From: Actinostola sp. cb2023
Lineage: Eukaryota > Cnidaria > Anthozoa > Actiniaria > Actinostolidae
Direction: 5' to 3'
DNA: 64,000 nucleotides
Assembly: GCA_033675265.1 (NCBI GenBank)
Contig: JAUJYZ010001151.1
Span: forward strand, 124,001 to 188,000
Positions 46,102 through 57,792 of the stretch are shown piece by piece. Position 1 is the first letter of the stretch. Every line of letters starts with the position of its first letter. Under the pieces are notes generated by a model. It made no database searches and was not told where the DNA came from. It saw only the letters and a list, made by a program, of their open reading frames with translations. The translations under genes and the position numbers were made by a program.

Positions 46102-46174
46102 GCCTTTATAGCTCAGTGGTTAGAGCACTGGTCTAGTAAACCAGGGGTCGAGAGTTCAAGTCTCTCTAAAGGCT
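46102..46174 (+). tRNA. tRNA-Thr(AGT), unit 1
   Basis: 73 nt with acceptor GCCTTTA/TAAAGGC and D arm TAGCTCAGTGGTTAGAGCA. The anticodon stem-loop is CTGGT CTAGTAA ACCAG and the T arm contains GTTCAAGTC. A T-run follows downstream. Intact. Confidence 0.96.
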
Positions 46175-46413
46175 GCATGTTAATTGTCATTTATTTGTCA
46201 TTTTTTGAAAGAAAGACTAACAAAAATCATTATAAATAATAGAAATGTATTTATCGTCTTATTTATCGTATCATAATCACTGGTCGCTCGACCAATCACA
46301 GCGCGCGAAACTCTATATTCAAGTCTAAAATTATACTAAAACCAATCGTTTAACGAAACGTTTCAAATTGTGTTTCTTAATATTTAGCCAGTTCTATAGA
46401 CATTGTGTAGATT

Positions 46414-46549
46414 TCTACACGAACAAGTTTTCCTTGACAAGTTTTCCTTGACAAGGAAAAATTGATAATTTTTTGTCGTTTACACGAGCAAGTTTTCCTT
46501 GACAAGGAAAACTTGTCAAGGAAAATTTGCTCGTGTAGATGCGGCTTTA
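46414..46549. mobile_element. Foldback MITE, CTACACGAGCAA family, copy 3
   Basis: Inserted in the preamble between TGTGTAGATTTC and ATGTCTGTAGC, which are nearly continuous in units 1 and 3. It is built of inverted TTTTCCTTGACAAG / CTTGTCAAGGAAAA words and ends in GTGTAGATGCGGCTTTA. Confidence 0.8.
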
Positions 46550-46597
46550 ATGTCTGTAGCTTGAAATACCTTGGAATCGTTGTTCATACACAATCAA

Positions 46598-46679
46598 GTC
46601 GCGATGGCCGAGTGGTTAAGGCGTTAGACTAGAAATCTAATGGGGTCTCCCCGCGCAGGTTGAAATCCTGCTCGCGACG
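46598..46679 (+). tRNA. tRNA-Ser(AGA), unit 2, T-loop mutant
   Basis: Identical in form to the unit-1 copy except GGTTGAAATCC for GGTTCAAATCC. This changes the nearly invariant C56 to G, which lies in box B and in the D-loop/T-loop contact. It is probably impaired. Confidence 0.85.
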
Positions 46680-47940
46680 ATGTGCTTTTTTTTTTGTACA
46701 ACTCGGGCACCTCCCCTCCTGAAAGTGTAAACTATATTACCCCCTTCTAGTATACTGGCAACATGTGTAAGCAAACCAAATAAGAAGTGCCGTGCCGGAT
46801 GTAGAATAAAGGGCCGTACAAGTTGAACATGGTAGATACTGTATGATACAAGCATCAAGAATTCCAGACATCCGGTACGCGCGCGCAATGCATTGTGAGA
46901 TCTCTACAAAGGAAAAGTGATTCGATTTATGCATGGATCATAAAAAGACTGGATAGGACACTAATGGTCACGTGGGGTATTTTCGGCATCCTGATTGGTC
47001 GATAAGCCATTTCAAGATGGCCGCCATGGTCGCAACCTAGTGGAAATTTGTGACGTTGAAAATGGCGTAAGTATTGCCTTTTTATTAGGCTTTCAACTAC
47101 GAGAAACCTCCATCTTTCAGTGTTTTGATGTTTGACTCAATATGGTTTGTTTTTTAATTGATTTTATGTCCAAACAACCTCCCTAAGCCACGCATGAACT
47201 TTCAAGGTAAGCACTTACGATCTTTGTTTACATTTATTTTATTGCTTTTACGAAGTAATTTGAGTCCCCAAAAGTGTCATTTTAAGGCCGAATTATGTCT
47301 ATGTGTTGTAGTTTTTGGGACACATTTTTTACTTGTTATTTTTGATTTTCATTTAAAGAAGAGACGTTTAACAAATAGTTTATTGATTAGTATGTGGCTT
47401 AGGCATAGTTAGAAGTAAATAGGACTGATATTTCAATGCTCAATTTTAGTTCAAATTACAGCACATTATTAGCCAGGACAGCTCTAAAGAAGTAGCTATG
47501 CTAGTGATGAGTATTGGGAGTCAAAGGTTATGAATTAATTACAAATATTTTTATTATCACCTCACAGGCATTATCTCAAGATGGGCCTTACCTTGGTGTA
47601 AATTTACAGTTACCAAAGTATAGAAAAAGTAAATAAAATGATTTGAATTTGTTGTAGCTGATTGTCAATGCTTTTGTTTTCCAAACATCCTTAATTATTG
47701 TGTCGTCCCTTGAGTCCAAGGTTCTTTCGAAAAGGGGCTCGAGTGCAATAAAGCTGACTACAATGTAGCTATACTGTCAAGCAGATTTTAGAATGACACA
47801 TTATATATATTTTAAATCTATTGCTCTATAGCTTTCATTTATGTTTATTTTGAGAGTCACTAGTTTCTCAGTACCTTGTGTATCTGTCATGTGTTTACCC
47901 TCTTGGAATAAAGTTGTTGTGTTGTGTTGTACTGTATTGA

Positions 47941-48128
47941 AGAAATAGAAAACGAGCGCGCGTGCTATGTGCAGATTTATAGCACGCGGGGACTGATCAG
48001 AACACGAGAGAAGTGTTAAGAGAAGCACGACGTGTAGCGGAGTGCTTCTCAACACTTCTCGAGTGTTCTGATCAGTCCCCAAGTGCTATAAATCTGCACA
48101 TAGCACAGCGGGCAAGTTTTCTATTTCT
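47941..48128. mobile_element. 188-bp foldback nested in the 6.3-kb transposon
   Basis: AGAAATAGAAAAC..GCGTGCTATGTGCAGATTTA pairs with its complement. The arms (about 85 bp) continue through GGGGACTGATCAGAACAC and AAGTGTT..AGAAGCAC. Confidence 0.85.
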
Positions 48129-49833
48129 TTTATAAAATACAATTATGATTTTAAGGCAAGTTTTCAATTTTGTTCGTTACAAAAATGTTTGAATATCTGC
48201 GCGCGCGTGCTGTGTACTCTCCGGTAAAGCACGCGGAATACGCATCCTTTGGCCAATCAGAGCGCGCGTTATATCATAGTTATTTTATAAAAAGTGTATA
48301 ATTGGAATAGATTACTGGACCCAGGGAGGACTCCAATTTCTCACATCATGAACTACTACTGCTTCTACTACCATAGTTACCAAACCTACTCCAACTATTA
48401 CTATACAAACACCACTCTTACAGTGTAGGTGCAATACTGCTACTATAGACTGCTACAAGTTTTATTTTGTACATGTCTCTGACTAATGATACGCTGGAAA
48501 TTATATTTTCTTCCACAGGTAAGTGATTAATTGATCACTCACGTTCTGTTGCTGCAGATAATAAATCTAAGATATTTGACTAGAACTACCCAATATTAAA
48601 TAGAGTGATTGCAATAGAGTGATTGCAATAAACCCATGAAACAAAATTTAGATGATAGTGGGTAATAGTCAAATAGCCACAAAAGAAAACAATGGAAATA
48701 CGGTCTAGAATCCCATAGCTCATATGAAACTCGCGCGCTGATTGGCTGAGAAGCAAACCGGATGAGAGGGTATTCAGCGTGGAATTGGGTGCTTTGCAAA
48801 CCGGATGCAATGGGTATTTAGCGTGGAATTGCGAGATGAAAGCGAGGCTGTGGCTAAGATACGATATACGCGTACAAAGGATGGATTGAGAGTTGAGGTC
48901 AAATCAATATTTTAGCTTTGTTTGCTCTCATTTGTCATTTGTAAAATTCATTTTCATCGAAGTGAAATTAATGTCACAAACACAGAGTACTGAAAAATCT
49001 TTACGCTTTTTCAGTTGTACTTCAAGTGTCTTCTCAACTTAAGCTTAAATATAAACTGAACACGAAAGCAAAGCAAATCGTTTTGAATCTGGCTTTAGCA
49101 TCTCTAGCACTAAATATAATCGATGTAAAGAAATCTATTAAAGCGAGATGAGAATCGAAGTTTGAAAGAGAGACCACGAAGTACAACGACAGCAAATCAT
49201 GGCGAACGACATTTTCAGACCGGCATAAAGCAACCACAATCTAATAGATTAAGCCAACAGATAAACAACAAAATCAGTCCAATTTAATTCAGCATTTACA
49301 CCTAGCAAAATCTGTACCTGTAATCATACAAAACTGCAAATTTATCCCGTGTTCCAGTTGTGTTCTCTTTGCTTGTCAGTCGATCGGCTGCCTTTTACTT
49401 TGAGCCTTGTGTACTTGTTTTGTACAAGTCATGTAGCTTCACTCACTGAATCAGAGCTATCGCCTCTGCATCTTTATCAATAAATATGGCTTTGAAAGAA
49501 CTATTTTGCCTGAGAATCTTCAGCATTCAGTAAGGTAGTTAACAAATCCATCAATGTCCTGTGAAATGTTGAAGTTCACTAGATTCAACTTCTCATGCAA
49601 GCGGCACTCAGTTCTCTGATCGGATTGAAAGCAACAAGAAACGGTCAGTTGAGAAAATTTGAACGATTTATTTAAGCTCTTAAGTCTTATGAGGATATAG
49701 AATAAGTCCGTATTTTCGTGTATTTCCAATTAACTTCTTTGTTAACTGAATAACATCAGAAAAGCATACTTACAGGTTTGACAAGACTGATTCATTGATT
49801 GTGAAAACTTGAACTGAACTTCGAGCCTGTCAC
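48129..49833. other. Interior of the 6.3-kb transposon, no gene recognised
   Basis: Short frames only. AGAGTGATTGCAATA is repeated in tandem at about 48601-48630 and reappears inverted at about 51848-51862. The stretch may retain diverged transposase exons that I cannot recognise. Confidence 0.4.
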
Positions 49834-51341
49834 CACAGGCAAACCACAGTGATAAAGTGACATTTGCACTAAAAAATACCGAATAAAACGTGTTTTAATA
49901 CATTTTAGCCCGAGTAAATGCACCATTGTTCCCCACCCTCCCTCACTGAGTCGGAATAGGTCAACCGGAGGACGTATATTATTACAAGGTAGGCAACTTT
50001 CAGGATTCCTGTGGTGAATCTCAAAACAAATCTGCTAAAATATATATCAAATCTTGTGAAAACTCATCCCTAAATCCGTCCAGTTACTAAAATACCTTCA
50101 ATCTATCATGTCAGCTCAATTGTTTGGTTGTATTTTGAAGAAAATGCTGGTTTTGGGCCCAAGGACGCAAAAAAACAGCTTTCGTACTATGTGCCGACAG
50201 TTAGGCTTCGACCAGCGCAGTCCTGGGGACGAAAATGTGGAGCAAAAATCACCCGCGTACCCCTTCCCTTGTATTCCTTTACTCACCTGATCAAATGGAC
50301 AAACGCAACCCTACATATGCAAACATTCGACTTCCGCTTTAACATTTAAATATTCATCGCGTGTGAATTCTTTGACGCATGCAAGTTTTGCAAGACGGAA
50401 TAATACAATACACTGCACAATAATTACAAGCAAAAATTAAACTACAACATACAGAGATGAATGACAGTAACATTTTTGAATGTTATTCTTAACTTTCACT
50501 TCTCAGTTGAATTTCGTCCCAGATTGTTATCTACAATGCACATGTTGCAGAGCTTGCTATTTATATTACTGTTATTCTAATGTCAAATAAGTCCGCAAAT
50601 AAGCGTTATTCATTTCGAATAATCAGTGGGAAGGCAAACGAAATATTTGCATTGAATTATACAAATTACAAAACACCTTGTACTTTCTTCATAATTTCAG
50701 TATAGACTCAGTAAGACCTATAACGAACGAAACCCAAGCTTTCTTGTAATTATTGTACAGTGTATTGTATTATTCCGTCTTACAAAACTTGCATGCGTAA
50801 AGAATTCACACGCGATGAATATTTAAATGTTACGAAAGCGGAAGTCGAATGTTTGCCTATGTAGGGTTGCGTTTGTCCATTTGATCAGGTGAGTAAAGGA
50901 ATACAAGGGAAGGGGTACGCGGGTGATTTTTGCTCCACATTTTCGTCCCCAGGACTGCGCTGGTCGAAGCCTAACTGTCGGCACATAGTACGAAAGCTGT
51001 TTTTTTGCGTCCTTGGACCCAAAACCAGCATTTTCTTCAAAATACAACCAAACAATTGAGCTGACATGATAGATTGAAGGTATTTTAGTAACTGGACGGA
51101 TTTAGGGATGAGTTTTCACAAGATTTGATATATATTTTAGCAGATTTGTTTTGAGATTCACCACAGGAATCCTGAAAGTTGCCTACCTTGTAATAATATA
51201 CGTCCTCCGGTTGACCTATTCCGACTCAGTGAGGGAGGGTGGGGAACAATGGTGCATTTACTCGGGCTAAAATGTATTAAAACACGTTTTATACGGTATT
51301 TTTTAGTGCAAATGTCACGTTATCACTGTGGTTTGCCTGTG
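49834..51341. mobile_element. 1.5-kb hairpin element with ~600-bp arms
   Basis: 49834-50430 and 50743-51341 are near-identical inverted copies (outer ends CACAGGCAAACCACAGTGAT and complement) around a 312-bp spacer. Each arm contains the same 60-codon frame (MSAQLFGCILKKMLVLGPRT..), identical in protein, with no known domain. Few substitutions separate the arms, so the duplication is recent or maintained by conversion. Confidence 0.85.
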
Positions 51342-51665
51342 CTGTCACTGATCACTTTTAGTCTTTTTGGTTGTAAGTTTTCGTTAACTATGAACTGGTT
51401 ATCCATATCTAAATCTATGGCTGTGTTTCTGTTGTAGATTGACCCTAAATCTAGACGTTAAAACGACTGAAGAAAACAACTTTTGTCTTCAAGTTCATGC
51501 AGATAAACTGATTTTAGTATTCAATTTTGCTTGATTCCTATTGGCTAGCGTAGCGAAAGACTGAACACTGCACTGGCTTTCTTAGCGACGCGCGATATAG
51601 CGACTCAAGATTGTCTAAAAACTATATATTTTTCAAAACAAAGAGAACGCTATGGGATTCAAGGA

Positions 51666-51803
51666 AAATTCATTGGCTCGACTCGTGAATTCCACGTGGA
51701 ATTCACTCGAAAAGGCGATATCGCACTCGTCGCTTCGCGACTTGTGCGATATCGCCTTTTCTCGTGAATTCCACGTGGAATTCCCTCGTCAGCCAATGAA
51801 TTT
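51666..51803. mobile_element. 138-bp nested-palindrome foldback
   Basis: AAATTCATTGGCT pairs with AGCCAATGAATTT outside. Inside, CTCGTGAATTCCACGTGGAA, itself palindromic, appears in both arms. The centre is AAAAGGCGATATCGCAC around CGTCGCTTCGCGAC. Confidence 0.85.
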
Positions 51804-51821
51804 ACCTATACTAGTGTCTAT

Positions 51822-51891
51822 TAGTCTACTAACTATTTCACAGGTTTATTGCAATCACTCTACAGTAAACCTGTGAAATAGTTAGTAGACT
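51822..51891. repeat. Hairpin, 26-bp perfect arms
   Basis: AGTCTACTAACTATTTCACA..GGTTTA pairs exactly with TAAACC..TGTGAAATAGTTAGTAGACT around TTGCAATCACTCTACAG. Confidence 0.85.
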
Positions 51892-52724
51892 AAATAATAG
51901 ACTTCTCTGATATTTCTTTTGCTGAGACCCCAAAGGACTTTGTAAATGTCATAGTACATAAGACGAGGTTCTATACCTTCATTTCATTCCTTTACGCACT
52001 TTATTAACTTACTTAGCGAAAACTAGTTTCGTTTTCTCAACCTCCTCAGTTCGCTAAAGATATAAAGATATAATAGACACTAGTAGGCTTTATATTTCTT
52101 TTGTGACCATTTGAGTATACACACTAACATCTAATATTTTTTATTTCATGGGTTTAGAGTGATTCCAATAAACCTTGGCACTACTAATTAGCTGTCAGTG
52201 TTTATTAGATGCAAAGAAACAAAAGAAAACAAAAGAGCGAGTGTCTAATAGTGTGTATTGGTGTAGTTAGTAATGCCCAGGTTCAAGTATTGGAATCACT
52301 ATTGCAATAATATATTTACTATTACAAAATCCTTTGTTTTCTATTGTTTTTATATAAGTGCTATTTAGCACTATTTAGCTACTACTTTTTCACAGTTATA
52401 GTGTACACAATATATCTGTGAAATAGTATTATCACAAAATAGTACTAAATAGTGTTATCTCTATTAAAAATCTTGTAATTGCAGCCAGGATGCATTATAT
52501 GACATTAAAAATGGGTTGTCTCATTGTTTCATCAGTGCTATTCAGCTAGTACTAAATTATACTTAGTACTGTTTCATGGATATATTGTTTGCACTCTATA
52601 GTCTGCACTCTAGCACCAAATAAGCTGCAACATGCAAACTAAACAAATAATTTTGCCCTAATTTAGTTGGTCATTCGGCGTTTCAAATACTTCTGTAAGA
52701 ACTTTTATAAGCGCAGGTAAACAT
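51892..52724. other. Interior of the 6.3-kb transposon, AT-rich
   Basis: No gene was recognised. TTTCACAG..CTGTGAAATAGT hairpin words recur near 52390-52440. Confidence 0.35.
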
Positions 52725-53055
52725 TCATGGCGAAAATACTCGCGAAATCCAAGACCTGTCAAAACTTCTCTTGTTCGCGTTTGATGTTCTGACAATTTTT
52801 TTTGACTTCTTTTTTACTGGTTGTTTTGCTCCGTTGCAGCTTGATTCGTGTCTCTTCAACCAACCATTCGTTTGGTAGACCTTTTTACACTTTAAATACT
52901 TGAACTTTTCGTCCTGATCGTCTTCTGAATCTGTGGAGCCAGTATCACTAGTTTGATCGTCGTCTTCGTCTTTTTCCGCGGAAAACAAACTCTAGTTCCT
53001 CGATAGCAGCAGAATCAAGCTCATCCCATTCCTCAAACGTTTCTCCAATCTCCAT
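52725..53055 (-). pseudogene. Zinc-finger-like ORF of the transposon, frameshifted
   Basis: From an ATG at 53055 the minus strand reads MEIGETFEEWDELDSAAIEE and then needs one frame change near 52985. It continues into an acidic Asp/Ser stretch (DEDDDQTSDTGSTDSEDDQD), a C2H2-like unit (KCKKVYQTNGWLKRHESSC, whose first Cys appears replaced) and a basic Lys-rich end. An acidic N-terminus with a single finger is common in transposon accessory proteins. It lies 172 bp inside the right end of the element and is probably the first exon of its gene, now broken. Confidence 0.5.
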
Positions 53056-53652
53056 ACAGGTTTTTTTCTGTCTAATTTCGTGGTTTTATAAGGATGTTTG
53101 TGTTTGTTGTTGTTATCAATCGAGACAGAAAATATTTTGATCTCGTGGGGTGACGTCACACATTTCCACTAGGTCGCGACGTGACGTCACGGCAGTGTCC
53201 TATCCAGTCTTTTTATAATGATCCATGATTTATGATTCGGTTACGGAATCGAAGACATCTATTCAACCACTCACAGTGCGCGAAATTATTTCTATACTAA
53301 TCAGAATACTTGGTTACGTCACGGTACCGCCATTGCAAGGCACGAACCGTACCGTAACTACTTCCCACTCATGTGAAAACGACTCTATGGTAGTGATTGC
53401 GATATAGTTGTGACATGTAATATAGTTGCGCCACGATTATACGCTGCGTGTACGGTTATGGTTGCGTTATGCGGTTTGCAGAACAGTTTCATTACAATAA
53501 CCATACGGACAAGGTACGGAAATGATGTGTACGATTACTTCTACTGCTATGAAAATGATATTCGTTTTCATAACCTTGAGTTTTCAAGTCGTTTCAGTGA
53601 AAGCATAAGTAATCAGATATTCTAAAACAGGATATGGAAAAAAAAAAACTAT

Positions 53653-53728
53653 CGTTGCGAGCAGGATTCGAACCTGCGCGGGAAAATCCCATTCGAGTCC
53701 AACGCCTTAACCACTCGGCCATCGCAAC
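53653..53728 (-). pseudogene. tRNA-Ser(CGA) pseudogene, unit 2
   Basis: 76 nt. A 6-nt deletion (CCCATTCGAGTCC for CCCATTGGATTTCGAGTCC) removes the 3' strand of the anticodon stem. The acceptor and T arms are intact. Confidence 0.9.
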
Positions 53729-54489
53729 TCGTTTTTAAATAATGCTCAATAAAATAAATATTATAGTACGCGCATATATATAGATATATGCAGTTAATAA
53801 CTTGAATAAAATATGGTGAAAATATACATCGTCGAGTAGTCGGCACAAATACTATGAAGAAATATGAGAAACTAGTAAGACTTCACGCAAATATTAAAGG
53901 GTTACGTTCAGGGTATAAATGGTAATCAGAGGTGGATGGTTGCCGGGCAACTCGTACAAACGCAAAGAGAATGTTTCCCATAATGCTAATTATGCAAATC
54001 AGCATTTATCATATAGTTCAAAATTGTGTTCTGTTTCAATATAGTTGCGCGCAAGCGCTGAATGTAAAATGATTGTAAATTCGATATCCTACAACCTGTT
54101 TATGATACAGATATCAATACTCAAGAGAATCGAAAAAAATTGTTATTTGTTTTCCTTTTCTGAATATACTGAACAGGGTTCGTGAGGAAATCAGAATTCA
54201 GGCCAAACGTCTTTATAAACGCGAGCACAAGAAGCGTTGCATTACTGTGAACAATCATCAGAATCACAAACGCCCATTTCTTTGTTTCTTTTTCTTGCGC
54301 TTTTTTGTCGTATATGAACCATTTTTACAGCTTTGATTTAACTTCTTGTGATTTTGCTTCAGTGGATGCCTCACAAGTAAAGACCAAGCTGCAAGCACTC
54401 GGTCATCAAAACTCGATTTCATACAGAATAAATTGCTATAACAATTTCCATTGATTCATTCAGTGGGTCAGTCAGTCCAATTTTCAATC

Positions 54490-54810
54490 TATACATTCCA
54501 ATTTCAAATGCATTCATCCATTCAAACTTCATCCATTCATAATTCATCCATTAATCCATTCCTCCATTGTTCCATACTTTCTTCTTCCATTCATCGATCC
54601 ATCTATTCATCCACACATTCATTCATCCACTTATCCATTCATTCATCCACACATCCATTCATCCACTTATCCATTCATTCATCCATTCATTCGTCCACAC
54701 ATCCATTCATCCACTTATCCATTCATTCATCCACACATCCACTTATCCATTCATTCATCCATCCATCCATTCATCCACACATCCATGCATCCACTTATTC
54801 ATCCATTCAG
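54490..54810. repeat. ATCC/ATTC microsatellite, unit 2
   Basis: Irregular CATCCATTCATCCAC words, homologous to the tracts in the other units. Confidence 0.9.
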
Positions 54811-54936
54811 TCAGTTTTCAATCCATGCATATCAATGAAATGTATTGGCACCTCCATCCTCCAAGCATCCATATTTCTACGAATTCATAAAAGAACAATT
54901 ATATTACATGTTATTCGATACCATTAACTAAGAATT

Positions 54937-54993
54937 GCCTTTATAGCTCAGTGGTTAGAGCACTGGTCGAGAGTTCAATTCTCTCTAAAGGCT
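54937..54993 (+). pseudogene. tRNA-Thr pseudogene, unit 2
   Basis: 57 nt, lacking 16 nt including the anticodon. The deletion lies between two GGTC repeats (CTGGTC|tag...ccaggGGTC|GAG), as expected from slippage. Confidence 0.92.
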
Positions 54994-55299
54994 GCATGTT
55001 TAGCTTTCCTTTTTTTTTTTCCTTTTTGGAAAGAAAGACTAACGAAAATCATTATAAATAATAGAAATGTATTTATCGTCTTATTTATCGTCTCATACTC
55101 ACTGGACGCTCGACCAATCACAGCTAGCGCGCTTAACTCTATATTCAAGTGTAACATTATACTAAAACCAATTGTTTAAGTAAGCGTTTCAAATTGTGTT
55201 TCTTAATATTTAGCCAGTTCTATTCTGACATTGTCTAGATTTCTGAATTCAATGCCTATAGCTTGAAATACCTTGGATTCGTTGGTCATATACAATCAA

Positions 55300-55381
55300 G
55301 TCGCGATGGCCGAGTGGTTAAGGCGTTAGACTAGAAATCTAATGGGGTCTCCCCGCGCAGGTTCAAATCCTGCTCGCGACG
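55300..55381 (+). tRNA. tRNA-Ser(AGA), unit 3
   Basis: 82 nt, same sequence as the unit-1 gene, with acceptor GTCGCGA/TCGCGAC and anticodon AGA. A TTTTTT terminator lies just downstream. Intact. Confidence 0.96.
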
Positions 55382-55804
55382 ATGTGTTTTTTGTACGACT
55401 CAGGCACCTCCCCTCCTGAAAGTGTAAACTACATTTACCCCTTCTAGTATACTGGCAACAAGTGTAAGCAAACCAAATAAGAAGTGCCGTGCCGGATGTA
55501 GAGTAAAGGGGTGTACATGTTCAGCATGGTAGATACTGTATGATACAAGCATCAAGAGTTCCAGACTTCCGGTACGCGCGCAAAGCATTATGAGATTATT
55601 ACAAAGAAAAAGTGATTCGATTTATGATTCGGTTACGGAATCGAATACATCTATTCAACCAATCACAGCGCGCAAAATCATTTCTCAACCAATCAGAATA
55701 CTTGGTCACTTCACGGTCATCACACGGCACGAACCGTACCGTAACTACTTCCCACTCATGTGAAAACGACTTAATTTGTGGTAGCGATTAATATAGTTAG
55801 TAGA

Positions 55805-55970
55805 GGTAATCATACGGTTTCGAGTTCAATTTGGAAATAATTAGCACGAGTGTGTGTTTTTCAAAGAGTATCAAAATTGCACGAGCCCGTAGGGCGAGTG
55901 CAATTTGAGCTCTTTGAAAAACACACGAGTGCAAATTATTCCAAATTGAACGAGAAATCGTATGATTACC
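55805..55970. mobile_element. 166-bp foldback in unit 3
   Basis: GGTAATCATACGGTTTCGAG pairs with its complement. The arms of about 78 bp include TCAATTTGGAAATAATT and GTGTTTTTCAAAGAG around GCCCGTAGGGC. It is followed by two copies of GTAATTTGCACTGCAGTGCA. Confidence 0.85.
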
Positions 55971-56399
55971 AATTAATAATATTCATGAAAAAAAAAGTAA
56001 TTTGCACTGCAGTGCATATTAAAGGTAATTTGCACTGCAGTGCAAATTATTTTTCAACTGCACTACTCTAAGCCAATCAGAATCGAGTATTTTTTTCATG
56101 TATATTATTATGACATGTAATATAGTTGCGCCACGATTATACGCAACATATATGGCGTGTACTGTTATGGTTGCGTTATACGACCATTATTATTATTGTT
56201 ATTATTATTATACGGTTTGCGGAACAGTTTCATTACAATACCATACGGACAAGGTACGGAAATGATGTGTACGATTACTTCTACTTCTACGAAAATGATA
56301 TTCGTTTTCCAACCTTGAGTTCTCGAGTCGTTTCAGAGAAAGCATAAGTCGTATACTTAATCAGATATTCTAAAACAGGATATGGAAAAAAAATGTTTT

Positions 56400-56481
56400 C
56401 GTTGCGAGCAGGATTCGAACCTGCGCGGGAAAATCCCATTGGATTTCGAGTCCAACGCCTTAACCACTCGGCCATCGCAAC
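56400..56481 (-). tRNA. tRNA-Ser(CGA), unit 3
   Basis: 82 nt with acceptor GTTGCGA/TCGCAAC, anticodon loop CTCGAAA and a variable arm with GGGATTTTCCC. An ATTTTTTTT terminator follows on the minus strand. Intact. Confidence 0.95.
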
Positions 56482-57296
56482 TCATTATTAAATAATGGTC
56501 AATAAAATAAATCTTATAGTACGCGCACATATATAGATATTTTCAGTTAATAACTTGAATCAAATATGGTGAAAATATACATCGTCGAGTAATCGGCTCA
56601 AATACTCTGAAGACGAATACAAGAAAATATCAGAAACTAGTAAGACTTCATGCAAATATTAAAGGGTTACGTTCAGGGTATAAATGGAAATCAGAGGTGG
56701 ATGGTTGCCTGGCAACTCGTACAAACTCAAAGAGAATGTTTCCATATTGCTTTGGGTTCTAATATGCAAATCAGTATTTATCATATAGTTCAAAGTTGTG
56801 TTCTGTTTCGATGTAGTTGCGCGCATGCGCTGAATGTAAAGTGATTGTAAATGTCGATATCCTACAACCTGTTTATGATACAGATATCAAAACTCAAGAG
56901 AATCGAAAAAATTGCTATTTTTTTCCTTTTCTGAATATACCGAACAGGGTTCGTGAGGAAATCCCTCAGCTCAGAATTCAGGCCAAACGTCTTTATAAAC
57001 GCGAACACATGCAAGAAGCGTTGTGAAAATGAGCTTAACGCAACCACATACAAGTTATAATTAAGCGCACATTTTTTATATTTCTATTTTCTTGAGCTTT
57101 TTTGTCGTATATGAACCATTTTTACAGCTTTCATTTAACTTGTTGTGATTTCGCTTCAGTGGATGCGTCGCAAGTAATAACCAGGCTGCAAGCACTCAGT
57201 CATGAAAACTCGATTTGATACAGAATAAATTGCAATAACAATTACCATTGATTCATTCAGTGGGTCAGTCCAATTTTCAATCTATACATTTCAAAT

Positions 57297-57546
57297 CCAT
57301 CCATCCATCCATCCATCCATCCATCCATCCATCCATCCATCCATCCATCCATCCATCCATCCATCCATCCATCCATCCATCCATCCATCCATCCATCCAT
57401 CCATCCATCCATCCATCCATCCATCCATCCATCCATCCCATCCATCCATCCATCCATCCATCCATCCATCCATCCATCCATCCATCCATCCATCCATCCA
57501 TCCATCCATCCATCCATCCATCCATCCATCCATCCATCCATCCATC
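57297..57546. repeat. Pure (ATCC)n array, ~62 units, unit 3
   Basis: A single one-base phase break at about 57438. The repeat-encoded frames (IHPS, MDGW) are artefacts. Confidence 0.97.
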
Positions 57547-57719
57547 AATTCATCCATCCATCCATGCATCCACTTATTCATCCATTTAGTCAGTTTTCAA
57601 TCCATGCATTTCAATGAAATTCATTGGCACCTCCATCCTCCAACCATCCATATTTCTACGAATACATAAAAGCAACAATTATATTATATATTATTTTAAA
57701 ATTCCATTACCTAAGAATT

Positions 57720-57792
57720 GCCTTTATAGCTCAGTGGTTAGAGCACTGGTCTAGTAAACCAGGGGTCGAGAGTTCAAGTCTCTCTAAAGGCT
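57720..57792 (+). tRNA. tRNA-Thr(AGT), unit 3
   Basis: 73 nt, identical in form to the unit-1 gene. Intact. Confidence 0.96.

Larger units (their letters stand above)
42899..46360 (+). repeat. tRNA array, unit 1
   Basis: The unit begins with TTTCAAATT..TTCTTAATATTTAGCCAG and carries Ser-AGA (+), Ser-CGA (-), an ATCC-type microsatellite and Thr-AGT (+). It carries two extra elements (43251-43758 and 43966-44512) that are absent from unit 4 or unit 3 at the same sites. Confidence 0.9.
46932..53227. mobile_element. 6.3-kb DNA transposon, 7-bp TSD, P-like ends
   Basis: The termini are CATGGATCATAAAAAGACTG and ATGATCCATG inverted. The inverted similarity continues (GGATAGGACACT, then CCTAGTGGAAAT) for over 100 bp with indels. 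ATTTATG is duplicated at 46925-46931 and 53228-53234. Units 1 and 3 read GATTTATGATTCGG without interruption. A 7-8 bp duplication and CATG ends resemble P-superfamily elements. It contains a frameshifted zinc-finger-like ORF near its right end (minus) and several nested foldbacks. No transposase core was identified. Confidence 0.75.
46361..55186 (+). repeat. tRNA array, unit 2 (interrupted)
   Basis: Same order as unit 1 but expanded to 8.8 kb by the transposon at 46932-53227 and by a foldback at 46414-46549. All three tRNA genes in it carry damaging changes. Confidence 0.9.

Noticed and set aside
57248..57589. IHPS and MDGW repeat proteins
   Set aside because: Translations of the pure ATCC array.
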